Assembly (NCBI GenBank): GCA_015058625.1
Contig: SVCA01000001.1
Span: forward strand, 186,001-250,000
DNA: 64,000 bases
Reading direction: 5' to 3'
Source: Pseudoselenomonas ruminantium
GTDB taxonomy: Bacteria; Bacillota; Negativicutes; Selenomonadales; Selenomonadaceae
Below, piece after piece: positions 25,195-33,739 of this stretch (position 1 is its first letter; each line of letters begins with the position of its first letter). The notes beneath the pieces were generated by a model. That model made no database searches and was not told the DNA's origin. It saw only the letters and a list, made by a program, of their open reading frames with translations. A program made the translations under genes and the position numbers.

Positions 25195-25857
25195 TCAAAT
25201 AGCCGGAATGGCAAAGGCGTACTGCACATTAGCCGCCTGCCGGCATTCATCAATCACTTCCGGCTTGGGTTCCTCATCCAATTCCATAATCATCATGGCC
25301 GTCTCCCCGCGGTTCTGGCGGGACACCCGCATAAAGGCGATGTTGACCGCCGCATGCGCCAGAATCTGCGTGACCTTGGTAATGACCCCGGGGCAGTCGT
25401 GATGAATGGTAATCAGGGCAGGATATTGACCGGTCAATTCCACATTATAGCCATCGATATTGGAAATCATGGTATTGCCGCCGCCTACGGAAGCGCCACG
25501 AACCCTGGCCATGCGGCCGGATTTTCCTACCAGATAGATGACCGCCGTATTGGGATGGGCTTCCTCGAGATTCACCGTCTGAAAGCTGAATTCCAGGCCC
25601 GTGCCAGCCGCGATATTCAAAGCATCGCGGATGCGCTCATCCTCGGGGGCAAAGCCTAAGATGCCCGCAATCAAGGCCTTATCCGTACCATGGCCCCGAT
25701 AAGTACGGGCAAAGGAGCCGTGCAGGTTAATCTCTGCCCGCACAGCTTCCTCGCCTAAAATCTTCCGGGCCATGAGCCCGAGCCGCACTGCTCCTGCCGT
25801 ATGGGAGCTGGAAGGGCCAATCATCACCGGCCCGACGATATCAAATACTCCGTGCAT
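25195..25857 (-). CDS. sdaAB: L-serine dehydratase, beta subunit
   Basis: 220 residues. The N-terminal part has FDIVGPVMIGPSSSHTAGAVR (about residues 5-25; substrate-site SSSHTAG) and HGSFARTYRGHGTDKAL. A C-terminal ACT domain starts near TIHHDCPGVITKVTQILA (about 150) and may sense serine. A single TGAC-NN-GTCA palindrome at 25427 encodes ELTGQY between the domains. Good AAGGAAGG site before the ATG; separated from dapA by an intrinsic terminator. Confidence 0.95.
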   Translation of the reverse strand: MHGVFDIVGPVMIGPSSSHTAGAVRLGLMARKILGEEAVRAEINLHGSFARTYRGHGTDKALIAGILGFAPEDERIRDALNIAAGTGLEFSFQTVNLEEAHPNTAVIYLVGKSGRMARVRGASVGGGNTMISNIDGYNVELTGQYPALITIHHDCPGVITKVTQILAHAAVNIAFMRVSRQNRGETAMMIMELDEEPKPEVIDECRQAANVQYAFAIPAI

Positions 25858-25876
25858 ATTTTTCCTTCCTTACGTG

Positions 25877-25908
25877 AAAAAAAGCCTTCCCTTCTGGGGA
25901 AGGCTTTT
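25877..25908 (-). terminator. terminator of dapA
   Basis: AAAAGCCTTCCC and GGGGAAGGCTTTT arms around TTCT; on the minus strand the stem is followed by a T-run (TTTTTTTCACG). It lies within 40 bp of the dapA stop. Confidence 0.88.
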
Positions 25909-25914
25909 CATTTC

Positions 25915-26802
25915 TTATTTCAAGAGCCCGTGATTCCGCAGGGCATCTTCGAGCTGCTTTTCATGCTGGGGTTCCATTTCCGAGAGCGGCATGCGCAGAG
26001 GGCCGGCATTGTAGCCGAGTTTGCGCATGGCAACCTTGACGGGAATCGGGTTGACCTCGCAGAACAGCGCGTCAATAAGGTCTGCGTATTCCACCTGCAG
26101 CTTTTCCGCTTTCTTGGTGTCACCGTCAAAGAAGGCCTGACACATATCATGCGTCTGCTGCGGTGCCACATTGGAGAGCACCGAGATTACACCCTGACCG
26201 CCCAAGGACAGAATCGGCACAATCTGGTCATCATTGCCGGAATAGATTACCAGCTCATCGCCCACAGCTGCGCGCAGGCGCAGAATCTTGGACAAATCGC
26301 CATTGGCTTCCTTCACGGCCACGATGTTGGGATGCTTCGCCAGTTCCACATAAGTGGAGGTGGCAATGGCTACCCCGGTACGGGAAGGTACATCATAGAG
26401 GATGATGGGGATGTTCACCGCATCGGCAATAGCCGTGTAATGAGCAATGAGCCCCTTCTGGGTGCATTTATTGTAATACGGCGTAACCACGAGCAGGGCA
26501 TCCGCGCCCACGCTTTCCGCATATTTCGAAAGGTCCACTGCATAGCTGGTTTCGTTGGAGCCTGTACCTGCGATGACGGGAATCCGTCCCTTCACATGGT
26601 CTACGGCAAACTTAATGGCAGCACGGTGTTCCTCGTCGCTCATGGTAGCGGATTCACCGGTAGTACCCGTAATGATGATGGCATCCGTATGGTTCTCTAT
26701 CTGGTCATCAATAATCCGGCCCAGTTCGTCAAAGTTAATGCCATCTTCCGTATACGGAGTGATGATTGCTACACCTGCGCCACGAAAAATCGGTTTTTTC
26801 AT
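25915..26802 (-). CDS. dapA: 4-hydroxy-tetrahydrodipicolinate synthase DapA
   Basis: 295 residues from the ATG at 26802 (GGGGAGG seven bases upstream). Condenses pyruvate with aspartate semialdehyde on the lysine and diaminopimelate route. Seen: GTTGESATMSDEEH (pyruvate-binding TTGES, about residues 44-57), YYNKCTQKGL (Tyr of the proton relay, about 107), ILYDVPSRTGVAI and VAVKEANGD with the Schiff-base lysine (about 162). It has its own promoter and terminator, so it is a single-gene unit. Confidence 0.97.
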   Translation of the reverse strand: MKKPIFRGAGVAIITPYTEDGINFDELGRIIDDQIENHTDAIIITGTTGESATMSDEEHRAAIKFAVDHVKGRIPVIAGTGSNETSYAVDLSKYAESVGADALLVVTPYYNKCTQKGLIAHYTAIADAVNIPIILYDVPSRTGVAIATSTYVELAKHPNIVAVKEANGDLSKILRLRAAVGDELVIYSGNDDQIVPILSLGGQGVISVLSNVAPQQTHDMCQAFFDGDTKKAEKLQVEYADLIDALFCEVNPIPVKVAMRKLGYNAGPLRMPLSEMEPQHEKQLEDALRNHGLLK

Positions 26803-26865
26803 GAAAAAGCCTCCCCTGCGAGTCATATAACCCGTTCATTGCTCATCTAAATTTAACTGTCTTTA

Positions 26866-26894
26866 ATTATCACATTAAACGGTGCTAAAGTCAA
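26866..26894 (-). promoter_or_regulatory. promoter of dapA
   Basis: Minus strand TTGACT (26889-26894), 17-base spacer, GATAAT (26866-26871), 64 bp before the start codon and just after the aroB stop. Confidence 0.7.
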
Positions 26895-26922
26895 CGCCCC
26901 TGATACACTTCCTGCAAAATCA

Positions 26923-28008
26923 TCAGGCGCTGACAGCAGCCATAGCCTGTTTCACCACATCGGCCGACACGTCATTACGGCAGATGACCTGACCGATTTT
27001 CTCCATCAGCACCCAGGTCACCTTGCCCCCGACCGTTTTCTTGTCATGGAAAATATCGCCGTACATGCCATCCACTGTTACACCACCGGCCTGCAAGGGA
27101 AGCTTGTAGGCGGCCACGAGCTTTTTGACACGGTCAAAGGTTTCGTCATCAATGAGTCCCAGCTGGCGGCTGATATGGGCAGCGCCAATCATGCCGGTGG
27201 CCACAGCTTCGCCATGATTGTAGCGCACATACTCCGTCTCCTTCTCAATAGCATGGCCGATGGTGTGACCAAAGTTCAAAATGCGGCGCAAACCGGCTTC
27301 CTTCTCGTCCTCGCTGACTACTGCCGCCTTGATTTCGCAGGAGCGGGCAATCATATGCACCAGAGCCTCCGGCTCAAGGGCGAGCACCTGCTCCTTATTC
27401 GCCTCCAGAAAGGCAAAGAAATCCGCATCATAAATGATACCGTATTTGATGATTTCCCCGAGCCCCGTATAAATTTCCCGCGGGGGCAGCGTCTTCATGC
27501 AGTTAAGTTCCATAAAGACCGCCTGCGGCTGGTAAAAGGCGCCAATGAGATTCTTGCCCAGCTCGTGGTTCACCGCCACCTTGCCGCCCACGCTCGAATC
27601 CACCTGCGCGAGCAAACTGGTCGGCAGCTGTACAAAGGGCACGCCCCGCATGTAGGTGGCCGCGACAAAACCGGCCAAGTCACCGACCACACCGCCGCCT
27701 AAGGCAAAGATGGGCGACTTGCGGTCCAGCCCCAATTCAATGGCGCGGGTGAACACCTCATTGGCCACCGTGAGATTCTTGGAGCTTTCCCCGGCAGGAA
27801 TCTGCACCATGGTCACCGTAAGGCCTGCCTCGCTCAAAAGCTCCTGCACCTTTTTGCCGTAGAGAGGCCCCACATGCGTATCGGTGATGAGCAGCGCCTT
27901 TGCGCTATAGCCTGCACTACCGACGAAATCCTTTATCTCCTGCTCGATACCATAGCCGATGACGATATCGTAACTCTTTTCTCCTAAATCAACACGCACC
28001 TTACGCAT
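26923..28008 (-). CDS. aroB: 3-dehydroquinate synthase AroB
   Basis: 361 residues from ATG 28008 (GAGGTG six bases upstream). Second shikimate step, DAHP to dehydroquinate, with NAD and a divalent metal. Visible: IPAGESSKNL (about residue 76), FALGGGVVGDLAGFVAATYMRG (about 101-122, NAD site), HRILNFGHTIGHAIE-like RRILNFGHTIGHAIEKE (metal His, about 244-260) and YNHGEAVATGM. It overlaps aroK by 8 bp and ends the aroC-aroK-aroB transcript. Confidence 0.97.
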   Translation of the reverse strand: MRKVRVDLGEKSYDIVIGYGIEQEIKDFVGSAGYSAKALLITDTHVGPLYGKKVQELLSEAGLTVTMVQIPAGESSKNLTVANEVFTRAIELGLDRKSPIFALGGGVVGDLAGFVAATYMRGVPFVQLPTSLLAQVDSSVGGKVAVNHELGKNLIGAFYQPQAVFMELNCMKTLPPREIYTGLGEIIKYGIIYDADFFAFLEANKEQVLALEPEALVHMIARSCEIKAAVVSEDEKEAGLRRILNFGHTIGHAIEKETEYVRYNHGEAVATGMIGAAHISRQLGLIDDETFDRVKKLVAAYKLPLQAGGVTVDGMYGDIFHDKKTVGGKVTWVLMEKIGQVICRNDVSADVVKQAMAAVSA

Positions 28009-28531
28009 GAAGTACACCTCTTGTCTTTAATGTCTTGGCGATGATTTCCACCACCTGCAGGGGAGACAGTTCACTCGTATCCACGGCAAAATCCGCCTGC
28101 TTGTATAGTTCCGCCCGCTCGGCCAAAAGTTTTTCCACGGCCTGACGGCGGTCTCCCTTATCTTCCTTATCCAGCACAGGACGAGTGCCGCGGTTCTGCG
28201 TCCGCTCCAGCACCGTGTCCACATCTGCCTGCAGGCAGACCATGACCCCGCTCTTCTTCAAAGCCTCCACGTTGGCAGGATTCTTCACCGTACCGCCGCC
28301 CGTGGAAATCACGGCATTGCGCCGGGCTGAAAGTTTGAGTGCCAATTCATGCTCCAGCTTGCGGAAATGTTCTTCGCCGAACTTAGCAAAAATCTCCGGG
28401 ATGCTCATGCCTGCTTCCTCTTCGATTTTCACATCCATATCAATAAAGGCACAGCCGAGCTTCTGGGCCAGCATCTTGCCAGTGCTGGTCTTGCCGGTGC
28501 CCATGAAGCCAATCAAAATGACATTACGCAT
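28001..28531 (-). CDS. aroK: shikimate kinase
   Basis: 176 residues from ATG 28531, with AAAGGAT about 9 bases upstream. Phosphorylates shikimate. P-loop GFMGTGKTSTGK (about residues 7-18), shikimate-binding FIDMDVKIEEE (about 31) and STGGGTVKNP (about 76) are present, as is the RGTRPVLD lid region. The gene overlaps aroC by 8 bp and aroB by 8 bp, so the three are translationally linked. Confidence 0.95.
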   Translation of the reverse strand: MRNVILIGFMGTGKTSTGKMLAQKLGCAFIDMDVKIEEEAGMSIPEIFAKFGEEHFRKLEHELALKLSARRNAVISTGGGTVKNPANVEALKKSGVMVCLQADVDTVLERTQNRGTRPVLDKEDKGDRRQAVEKLLAERAELYKQADFAVDTSELSPLQVVEIIAKTLKTRGVLHA

Positions 28532-29693
28532 GCGCGCACCAATCCTTTCCAATGCGCTTGTTGTAAGCAGCCATGGCCGCCTTCACATCCGTCAGGGCGT
28601 CCCCGCCAAACTTCTCGCAAATAGCCTGCGCCACGACAAAAGCAGTCATGGCTTCCCCGACCACGGAAGCGGCAGACACCGCACAAGTATCGCTGCGCTC
28701 CTTGCAGGCCAGCACCGCTTCACGGCTTTCGATGTCGATGGAATTAAGCGGCGTCATCAATGTGGGAATGGGCTTCATGGCCGCCCGCAGGACGATGTCC
28801 TCACCATTGGTCATGCCGCCTTCGAGACCGCCCGCACGGTTCGTCTTTCGCTGCACGCGCCCATCTGCCAAAAAGATTTCATCATGAATCTGACTGCCCG
28901 GAAGAACAGCACATGCAAAACCTGCGCCAATCTCTACACCCTTGATGGCCTGAATGGACATCATCGCCGCAGACAAGCGCGCATCGAGTCTTCTATCCCA
29001 TTGGATATGACTGCCGAGCCCCACAGGCGCCCCCTGAACGATGACTTCAAAGATGCCTCCCAACGTATCCCCGGCGGCCTTGGCCTCGTCAATGCGGGCT
29101 TTCATCTTAACTTCGGCCTCGCTGTCATAACAGTTGAGCTCCGAGCCCACATCCTCACCAATTTTTGACATGTCAATTTTTGACATGTCAACTGCAACGC
29201 CACCGATATTTACCACATGGGATACGACCTTAATGCCCAATTCCTGCAAAAAGGCCTTGCACACAGCGCCTACCGCCACCCGCATGGTGGTTTCCCGGGC
29301 ACTGGAGCGCTCCAATATATCCCGCACATCCTGCCGGTCGTATTTCAATATTCCCGTCAAATCCGCATGACCGGGACGGGCTGCCGTAACCTTTTCCCCT
29401 TCGGGTTCACCAAAAGCCGCCATGCGGCCATTCCAATTGGCAAAATCCTTGTTGATGACCTGCAGGGTCAGCGGGCCGCCCAGGGTTTCATGAAAACGCA
29501 TCCCCGAGAGCACTTCCACCTTGTCCGTCTCTATCTTCATGCGGCCGCCCCGGCCATAACCCTGCTGACGGCGGGCCAGTTCCTTATCGATGTCTTCCTT
29601 CTCCAGTTTCAGACCTGCCGGCAGCCCTTCCAAAATCGCTGTCAGCCTTGGCCCATGGGATTCCCCCGCCGTCATAAAACGCAGTTCGCTCAT
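28524..29693 (-). CDS. aroC: chorismate synthase AroC
   Basis: 389 residues from ATG 29693 (GAGGTG six bases upstream). Final shikimate step, needing reduced FMN. Seen: FMTAGESHGPRLTAILEGLP (about residues 6-25), QQGYGRGGRMKIE (about 48), RPGHADLTGILKYDRQDVRD (about 106-125), SSARETTMRVAVGAV and EGGMTNGEDIVLRAAMKPI (about 296-314). Two TGAC-NN-GTCA units at 29166 and 29181 add DMSKI DMSKI (about residues 168-177) at a surface-loop position before the GEDVG segment. First gene of the aro operon. Confidence 0.96.
   Translation of the reverse strand: MSELRFMTAGESHGPRLTAILEGLPAGLKLEKEDIDKELARRQQGYGRGGRMKIETDKVEVLSGMRFHETLGGPLTLQVINKDFANWNGRMAAFGEPEGEKVTAARPGHADLTGILKYDRQDVRDILERSSARETTMRVAVGAVCKAFLQELGIKVVSHVVNIGGVAVDMSKIDMSKIGEDVGSELNCYDSEAEVKMKARIDEAKAAGDTLGGIFEVIVQGAPVGLGSHIQWDRRLDARLSAAMMSIQAIKGVEIGAGFACAVLPGSQIHDEIFLADGRVQRKTNRAGGLEGGMTNGEDIVLRAAMKPIPTLMTPLNSIDIESREAVLACKERSDTCAVSAASVVGEAMTAFVVAQAICEKFGGDALTDVKAAMAAYNKRIGKDWCAHA
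29166..29190. repeat. two TGAC-NN-GTCA units inside aroC
   Basis: Two identical TGACATGTCA units 15 bp apart (29166-29175, 29181-29190) with the same ATTTT linker. They produce a direct repeat of the pentapeptide DMSKI in AroC without breaking the frame. Confidence 0.85.
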
Positions 29694-29784
29694 ACTATAC
29701 ACCTCATCGTAGCAAATTTTCACATTAATTTACATTTTAATGTATCATTATGTATAATGCAAGTTCTCTGCGCGGTATTTTTGT

Positions 29785-30360
29785 CTATTCATCAGGTACA
29801 GAAAAGATACTAAGTCCCAATTCTGCCGTCAAGGCATCTTCCCTGTCCTTCCCTTGCTTGACCGTAAGGCTGTTTATGACCACCAGACGCTCTCCCTGCT
29901 GCAGCCCCTGCAGAAAATGGAGCAGGGAAAAGTAATTGCCTGTCAGCTGTAATTTGACTGGCAGACAGTGCCTTCCTTCATCAGCAGCGGCTTTTCCCGG
30001 CACCACAGACAGTATTCGCAAATGGCTCCGCACCGCCAGCCTGTCCAGCGCCACCAGAAACTCCCCCTGTTCCAGACTTCCCGGCAAGGCCTGCCGTGCC
30101 CGCTTTTCCCGCCTGCCAAGTTCCCTTTGATAATCATGCAAAGGCAAATGGGCATTCTGGAAGTTGGCAATCGCCGTCACCGTTTTTTCTGCCTGCGCCC
30201 CCTGCTGGCGGAAATCCGCTGCCGCCATCTGCAGAGGACGATGCAGCACAACATAAAAACAAAGCGGCAAAAGCAGGGTTCCTGCCAGAGCCAAAACGAA
30301 AAACCGCTGCCCGCGGCTACCGGGAATTTTCAGTTTTTCCCCGAGCTTTTCCATGTTCAT
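29785..30360 (-). CDS. PilO-like pilus assembly protein
   Basis: 191 residues from ATG 30360 (GGGGAG four bases upstream); an ATG at 30372 is possible. One membrane span (FVLALAGTLLLPLCFYVVL, about residues 22-40) is followed by a coiled segment (ADFRQQGAQAEKTVTAIANFQ) and a compact periplasmic domain with LPVKLQLTGNYFSLLHFLQGL, the ferredoxin-like fold typical of PilO. It forms the inner-membrane alignment complex with PilN. The start lies within the end of the PilM/N-like gene (44-bp overlap). Last gene of the pilus operon; aroC begins 91 bp further. Confidence 0.75.
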   Translation of the reverse strand: MNMEKLGEKLKIPGSRGQRFFVLALAGTLLLPLCFYVVLHRPLQMAAADFRQQGAQAEKTVTAIANFQNAHLPLHDYQRELGRREKRARQALPGSLEQGEFLVALDRLAVRSHLRILSVVPGKAAADEGRHCLPVKLQLTGNYFSLLHFLQGLQQGERLVVINSLTVKQGKDREDALTAELGLSIFSVPDE

Positions 30361-31486
30361 CCGACTCCCCATTTATCCGCAGAGAAAACTGAATTCTGTC
30401 TGCTTCCCCATACTGTCCCTTGGCCAGCGAAGAATTATCGAGGTCCACCGCAGAAAAATAATCCCTGTCTGCCTCCAGCCGTCCCATAAAATCCATCAGG
30501 CAATCATAATTTACTGCCTGACCTTCCAGCAAAATTTCCCCGCCTTCACCACCTGCATTTATCCGGGTAAGACAGACACCATCCCCGATGCTCGTTCCCA
30601 AGTGCACCAGCAGACTGTAGCCGGATATTCCCTGTTGGCCCAGCTGCTGCCAAAGACCTTCCCGTCGTTCAACAGCAGCACGCTTAGCAGTCAATTCTGC
30701 CATCTGCTTGCGCTCCTGCTCCATAAGCACCAGTTCCGCCTGGCTTTCTGCCGCAAAACTTTTGGCCTGCTGATACGTAAAAACATCCCAAGCGGCAAAG
30801 CAGGTACAGATGAGCAGCAATAATGCCAACCAGATTGACAATAACCGCCCATAAGCAAGTTCCGAACCGGTCCGTCCGCAAAAGCCCGCCCCTTCCCGCT
30901 GCGGATTTTGCAGATAGTTAAGCGGCCCCTGCAGTTCTTCCCCACCGGCAGGAATCATATCCACAAGCTTCAATTCCGCCTGGGCAAAAGCCTGTCTCAC
31001 CACCTGCAGATAGCCCTTGCGCACGGCGGTTATCAGACACTTGCCATCCATTTCCTTGGCTGGCTGGCAAAGACAAGCAAAATCCTCACCGCTAAGCCCT
31101 CTGGCCAGCAATTTATCATCAAGTTCCCAATACGCAGCCTCCCGCTGTTCTTCTCTTGACAAGTCAGGCGGCAGCTGCAGGGCATAGCGGATAAGTTCCG
31201 CCTCCGGCACCACATAAACCACAGGCAAATCCTGCCAGCCCTTCTTGGCAATTTCCATAGCCGCCTGACTGGCCAGCTCCAGCAAAGTCCCGTCTTCCTG
31301 TTCTCCTGCCGCATAGACCGCATCCCCTGACGCTGTGCTTTCCGCTGCTTTCTGCCACGAGCCGCCCTGCCAGATAAAGTGCCAGACCTTTGCTGCAGGA
31401 TCTTTTGCCACAAACAGATACGCCCGCTCCGTGGTGAAAACAAAATCTCTAAGGCGCCCAGCCCAGCCACTTATACTGCTCTCCAT
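30317..31486 (-). CDS. PilM-PilN / GspL-like fusion protein
   Basis: 389 residues. The first 200 form a reduced actin-like cytoplasmic domain (LPVVYVVPEAELIRYALQLPPDLSREEQREAAYWELDDKLL, about 87-127, with the PPDLSxEEQREAAYWEL pattern of PilM/GspL). A membrane span follows (LLSIWLALLLLICTCFAAW, about 215-233), then a coiled stretch and a periplasmic ferredoxin-like domain (GDGVCLTRINAGGEGGEILLEGQA). That is PilM and PilN fused into the layout of type II secretion GspL. A TGAC-NN-GTCA unit at 31157 encodes part of the DLSREE segment. It overlaps both neighbours. Confidence 0.72.
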   Translation of the reverse strand: MESSISGWAGRLRDFVFTTERAYLFVAKDPAAKVWHFIWQGGSWQKAAESTASGDAVYAAGEQEDGTLLELASQAAMEIAKKGWQDLPVVYVVPEAELIRYALQLPPDLSREEQREAAYWELDDKLLARGLSGEDFACLCQPAKEMDGKCLITAVRKGYLQVVRQAFAQAELKLVDMIPAGGEELQGPLNYLQNPQREGAGFCGRTGSELAYGRLLSIWLALLLLICTCFAAWDVFTYQQAKSFAAESQAELVLMEQERKQMAELTAKRAAVERREGLWQQLGQQGISGYSLLVHLGTSIGDGVCLTRINAGGEGGEILLEGQAVNYDCLMDFMGRLEADRDYFSAVDLDNSSLAKGQYGEADRIQFSLRINGESDEHGKARGKTENSR

Positions 31487-31913
31487 CTTTTTTCAACACC
31501 CCTTTGACCAGAAAATGCGGTTCCGTGCGTTTATCCCATTCAGATTCCCGGCAAAAGGTATATGCCATGATATAATACCTATCTCCCTGCCGTCTGCCAT
31601 AAATTCGATAGGGCAGGCCATCATAATCGCCCCGCTCCAAAAGACTGTCCGTCTTTTCCGCCAAAGATGCCAGCGGACTGCTGTCCTGCTTCAGCCGAAA
31701 CACCTGCTGCTCCACCAGGCTTTCTCCGGCCAGCCGCAGCTGCATTTCCTGATGATAGATGCGGGCACTTTCTGCCCCCTGCCGGGAAAAATAAACCAGC
31801 CCCCGCCCCATAAAGGCCAGCACCAATAATAGGCACAAGGCTGTAAAAGAGGCAAAGCCCTGCTGACTCCTACGGCCCCGGCAGGTACACGGCACTTTCC
31901 AGAGTATACGCAT
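31449..31913 (-). CDS. PilX/GspK-like minor pseudopilin
   Basis: 154 residues. A basic leader (RGRRSQQG) precedes a hydrophobic segment FASFTALCLLLVLAFMG at about residues 20-36, which fits a class III prepilin signal cleaved after Gly. The usual Glu at +5 is absent (Thr), as in GspK-type tip pseudopilins. The rest is a small mixed domain with no recognised family. It overlaps the PilW-like gene by 44 bp. Assignment rests on the signal and gene order. Confidence 0.6.
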   Translation of the reverse strand: MRILWKVPCTCRGRRSQQGFASFTALCLLLVLAFMGRGLVYFSRQGAESARIYHQEMQLRLAGESLVEQQVFRLKQDSSPLASLAEKTDSLLERGDYDGLPYRIYGRRQGDRYYIMAYTFCRESEWDKRTEPHFLVKGVLKKDGEQYKWLGWAP

Positions 31914-32445
31914 GCTGCGTCACCTCGCTTCTCCCCCTGATGTGCAGCTTGTAAATTCCTGAACAGCTGCCATCCGCCTCCGCCCAAAGTTCCTCAATGG
32001 TCACGCAGGCCAGCGCGTGGTCACCGGTCAGCGGCGCTTCGAGCTGGTCGCCGCGAATCAGCTTTTTGGTTCCAGCCATGGTATGGAGGCCGTACGTTAT
32101 CACAAATTTTCCATCCGGCCTTTTTTCCTCCTTGCTGGTATGCTTCCCCAAGGGATCGGCCTTGCTTATGATGGCAAAACTCTGTTCTTTATGGCCCGTC
32201 TGCTCGATGCTCTCTCCACGCAGCGCATCCTCCATAATCTGTGTAAAAGCTCCCTGCACTTCCTGCACCAGTTCCTCATCGGCCAGATTGATGAAATAGC
32301 AGCGCATACACCAAAAGAATAATGTCATTATGCCCATGAGCAGCATCACCAGCAGGGGCAGGGCTATCAGCGTTTCCATGAAGATGAAGCCGCCCTCAGC
32401 TGTGCCGCGCCAGATACCGCTTGTAGCCCCGCCTGCCTTGCCCAT
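31870..32445 (-). CDS. PilW-like minor pseudopilin
   Basis: 191 residues. Leader AEGG is followed by FIFMETLIALPLLVMLLMGIM, a prepilin helix with Glu at +5 after the Gly cleavage site (about residue 20). The C-terminal domain of about 140 residues is charged, with ALACVTIEELWAEADGSCSG. Position between two other pseudopilin genes and size suggest the PilW/GspJ class. Overlaps its upstream neighbour by 50 bp. Confidence 0.62.
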   Translation of the reverse strand: MGKAGGATSGIWRGTAEGGFIFMETLIALPLLVMLLMGIMTLFFWCMRCYFINLADEELVQEVQGAFTQIMEDALRGESIEQTGHKEQSFAIISKADPLGKHTSKEEKRPDGKFVITYGLHTMAGTKKLIRGDQLEAPLTGDHALACVTIEELWAEADGSCSGIYKLHIRGRSEVTQHAYTLESAVYLPGP

Positions 32446-32785
32446 GTTCTGCTGCCTCCCAGGAAATTTCCACCGTCATCTGCCATAGTCCGCCCTCAGC
32501 CCAAGTCTGTGCTGCCACCTCATAACGGATGCCATTTTGCTGAAGGTCACTGCTGTCCCCCAGATAGTTCATGCTCTCTGGCAGGGCCCCATTACGCTCC
32601 AGCCAGGCCTCGGCATAGGCAAATTCCGCCCGGGCGATAAAATCCGCGCCGCCCTGCGCTGCTGTCGCAGTTTTAACTTCAGCCGCCTTAACATACATCC
32701 CTGCCGTCACAGCCATAGCCAGCAGCAGAAAACTCAACACCACCGTTTCCCAAAGGAAAAAACCTGCCTGCCTATCGTCTTCCAA
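32396..32785 (-). CDS. PilV/GspI-like minor pseudopilin
   Basis: About 129 residues from a TTG at 32785, which has GGAG 10 bases upstream and gives an eight-residue leader (EDDRQAG). A GTG at 32794 or an ATG at 32860 would extend it, the latter deep inside the previous gene. The prepilin helix reads FFLWETVVLSFLLLAMAVTA with Glu at +5. The start is the least certain in the operon. Small size and order suggest a GspI/PilV-like tip component. Confidence 0.55.
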   Translation of the reverse strand: MEDDRQAGFFLWETVVLSFLLLAMAVTAGMYVKAAEVKTATAAQGGADFIARAEFAYAEAWLERNGALPESMNYLGDSSDLQQNGIRYEVAAQTWAEGGLWQMTVEISWEAAEHGQGRRGYKRYLARHS

Positions 32786-33293
32786 CCTTGCCACGCTCCA
32801 TTCTGATGCGGCCGCCCTTGCTGACCATAATCTCCCGCCCCTCCTGCGGATAGCCGTCATAATAAATCAATACCGTAATCAGGGCCTTGGGCTTTTCCTT
32901 GTCATCAAATTTGATATCGGCCTGTCCTTCCACCAGACTTCCATTTTCCTTTTCCTTGCTGGCCCGAATCCCCGGCAAATAATAATTGCGCCCGCGAAGG
33001 ACGTCCGCCTCCCCGGCGTAGATACAGTTATAGCCGGAATACAAGCGCACAAACAAATTATGCTTGTCTGAGGATTGCGCGCCATGGTTCCAGGCCGACT
33101 CCGCTGTCAGCCGATTCGCATTCCGGCAATAGCGGATATCCGCTAGCATTTTCTCCGCCTCATACTCCACTGCTGCCTGCCGGTAAAACTTAAAAGCCTG
33201 CGGCAAAACCTGCGCTGCCAAAATGAGCATAACAGCCAGCACCAGCATGAGTTCGAGCAGCATGCTGCCCCGTTGGCCATCCTTCCTCACCAT
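32772..33293 (-). CDS. GspH/FimT-like pseudopilin
   Basis: 173 residues from ATG 33293 (GGAGCAGGTGTT upstream); the long open frame before it is only the reverse frame of the peptidase gene. Leader VRKDGQRG, then SMLLELMLVLAVMLILAAQV with Glu at +5. The C-domain ends with beta strands (ALITVLIYYDGYPQEGREIMV) as in GspH/FimT. It overlaps the peptidase gene by 7 bp. Confidence 0.62.
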   Translation of the reverse strand: MVRKDGQRGSMLLELMLVLAVMLILAAQVLPQAFKFYRQAAVEYEAEKMLADIRYCRNANRLTAESAWNHGAQSSDKHNLFVRLYSGYNCIYAGEADVLRGRNYYLPGIRASKEKENGSLVEGQADIKFDDKEKPKALITVLIYYDGYPQEGREIMVSKGGRIRMERGKVGRR

Positions 33294-33739
33294 AACACCT
33301 GCTCCATAAAACTGCGGACACAATCCCCTTCGCTCCAGGCCAGCCATGCCCCTATAGCCAGGAAGGGACCAAAGGGAATGGGCGTATCGCGTTCCAGCCT
33401 GTGACAGAGCAGCATCCCGCTGCCGTACAGCACACCCAGCATTGACGCAGTCAGCAGACAGAGCAGTATATTTTCCCAACCCAGCCAAAGCCCCAACGCT
33501 GCGGTCATTTTGACATCCCCCAGCCCCAAGCCGCCATGGGATGCCCAGCGCAAAATCCACAGCAAGCCACAGCCCAAAGCGCTGCCCAGGCAGGCATTTT
33601 GCCAATTCATTTGACCTTCCAACAGCGGAATCAGACTCAATAGCGCCAGCAGCACGACCAGCCAGTCATAAATCAAACCGTAACGGATATCACAGATGGC
33701 AATGAGCACGAGCACACAAGCAATCAGTTTAATGACCAT
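33287..33739 (-). CDS. short A24-type prepilin peptidase
   Basis: 150 residues, all membrane-embedded. It has the two catalytic aspartates of the A24 family: AICDIRYGLIYDWL (about residues 14-27) and GGLGLGDVKMTAALGLWLG (GxGD, about 69-87). The N-terminal zinc/methyltransferase domain of bifunctional PilD is missing, so it would cleave leaders but not methylate the new N-terminus. Start ATG 33739; GTG 33751 also possible. Overlaps the pilin gene by 11 bp. Confidence 0.8.
   Translation of the reverse strand: MVIKLIACVLVLIAICDIRYGLIYDWLVVLLALLSLIPLLEGQMNWQNACLGSALGCGLLWILRWASHGGLGLGDVKMTAALGLWLGWENILLCLLTASMLGVLYGSGMLLCHRLERDTPIPFGPFLAIGAWLAWSEGDCVRSFMEQVLW

Noticed and set aside
33294..33605. 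N-terminal extension of the GspH-like pseudopilin gene
   Set aside because: This part is another frame of the prepilin peptidase gene and has no membrane or family features; the ATG at 33293 has a good ribosome site and gives a normal prepilin leader.
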